DNA of 5,423 bases, from the NCBI GenBank assembly GCA_029940345.1, contig JAOZRC010000409.1, positions 1-5,423 of the forward strand, read 5' to 3'. Position numbers and translations under genes: made by a program. The notes under the pieces were generated by a model. It saw only the letters and a program-made list of their open reading frames with translations. It had not been told where the DNA came from and ran no database searches. The stretch comes from Desulfobacterales bacterium. Its GTDB lineage: Bacteria; Desulfobacterota; Desulfobacteria; Desulfobacterales; JAUCGF01. Positions 5,361 to 5,423 of the stretch are shown piece by piece (the first letter of the stretch is position 1; every line of letters begins with the position of its first letter).

Positions 5361-5423
5361 GTAGGGTGGGTGGAGAGTAACGGAACCCACCATTTACGGA
5401 AATGCGGTGTGGTGGGTTCCGTC
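5361..5423. repeat. Second GTAGGGTGGG hairpin repeat, truncated by the window end
   Basis: It begins GTAGGGTGGG (5361-5370), identical to the first ten bases of the element at 3174. A perfect 13-bp stem, ACGGAACCCACCA (5380-5392) with 5410-5422, closes a 17-nt loop. The interior differs from the other copy (ACGGAACCCACC in place of the CAACGTT/CATCGCCG motifs). By analogy the missing right end should close with CCCACCCTAC beyond the window. It follows the DUF362 gene and may act as its terminator. Confidence 0.7.

Noticed and set aside
1..5423. CRISPR array, tRNA or rRNA genes
   Set aside because: No regularly spaced direct repeats and no cloverleaf or rRNA-like sequence were seen on either strand.

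Overview
The window (roughly 45% GC by eye in the genes, more AT-rich between them) looks like chromosomal DNA of an anaerobic Gram-negative bacterium, most likely a Desulfobacterota (Desulfobacteraceae-like sulfate reducer). This is an inference from protein style: a ferredoxin-type DUF362 protein, a YkgJ-type Cys-cluster protein, an orphan response regulator and a small Cys4 protein of a kind I associate with that group. No single gene fixes the taxon.

Layout. Positions 1-669 hold no credible gene, but contain a 16-bp perfect inverted repeat (80-95/139-154) and, at 601-627, a sequence that recurs inverted at 5325-5351. A compact plus-strand operon follows: radC (670-1419), a 94-aa Cys4 protein (1416-1700, ATGA overlap) and a TVP38/VTT-domain membrane protein (1701-2453, starting on the base after the previous stop). 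It ends in a short GC hairpin with T-runs on both strands, whose loop contains the stop codon of the membrane-protein gene. This hairpin can also serve the convergent minus-strand gene at 2492-3094, an orphan response regulator with a complete REC domain and a C-terminal domain that resembles HicB-type antitoxin folds.

Behind the response regulator is a 176-bp intergenic repeat (3174-3349) built of two hairpins and bounded by GTAGGGTGGGCA and its reverse complement. Next comes a minus-strand YkgJ/UPF0153-like protein (3429-4121), divergent over only 49 bp from a plus-strand DUF362 protein with two [4Fe-4S] motifs (4171-5277). Both of these divergent genes have good Shine-Dalgarno sequences. 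After the DUF362 gene lie the inverted partner of the 601-627 sequence and the start of a second GTAGGGTGGG repeat, cut by the window end.

How the genes may work together. The plus-strand trio is almost certainly cotranscribed and translationally coupled, but a shared process for a JAB/MPN+ protein, a Cys4 mini-protein and a membrane lipid-transport-type protein is not established. The divergent YkgJ-like/DUF362 pair suggests a metal- or FeS-related theme. The most unusual points are the response regulator's C-terminal domain, the radC operon, and the facing 27-bp repeats (22/27 identical) that bracket all six genes like decayed transposon ends.
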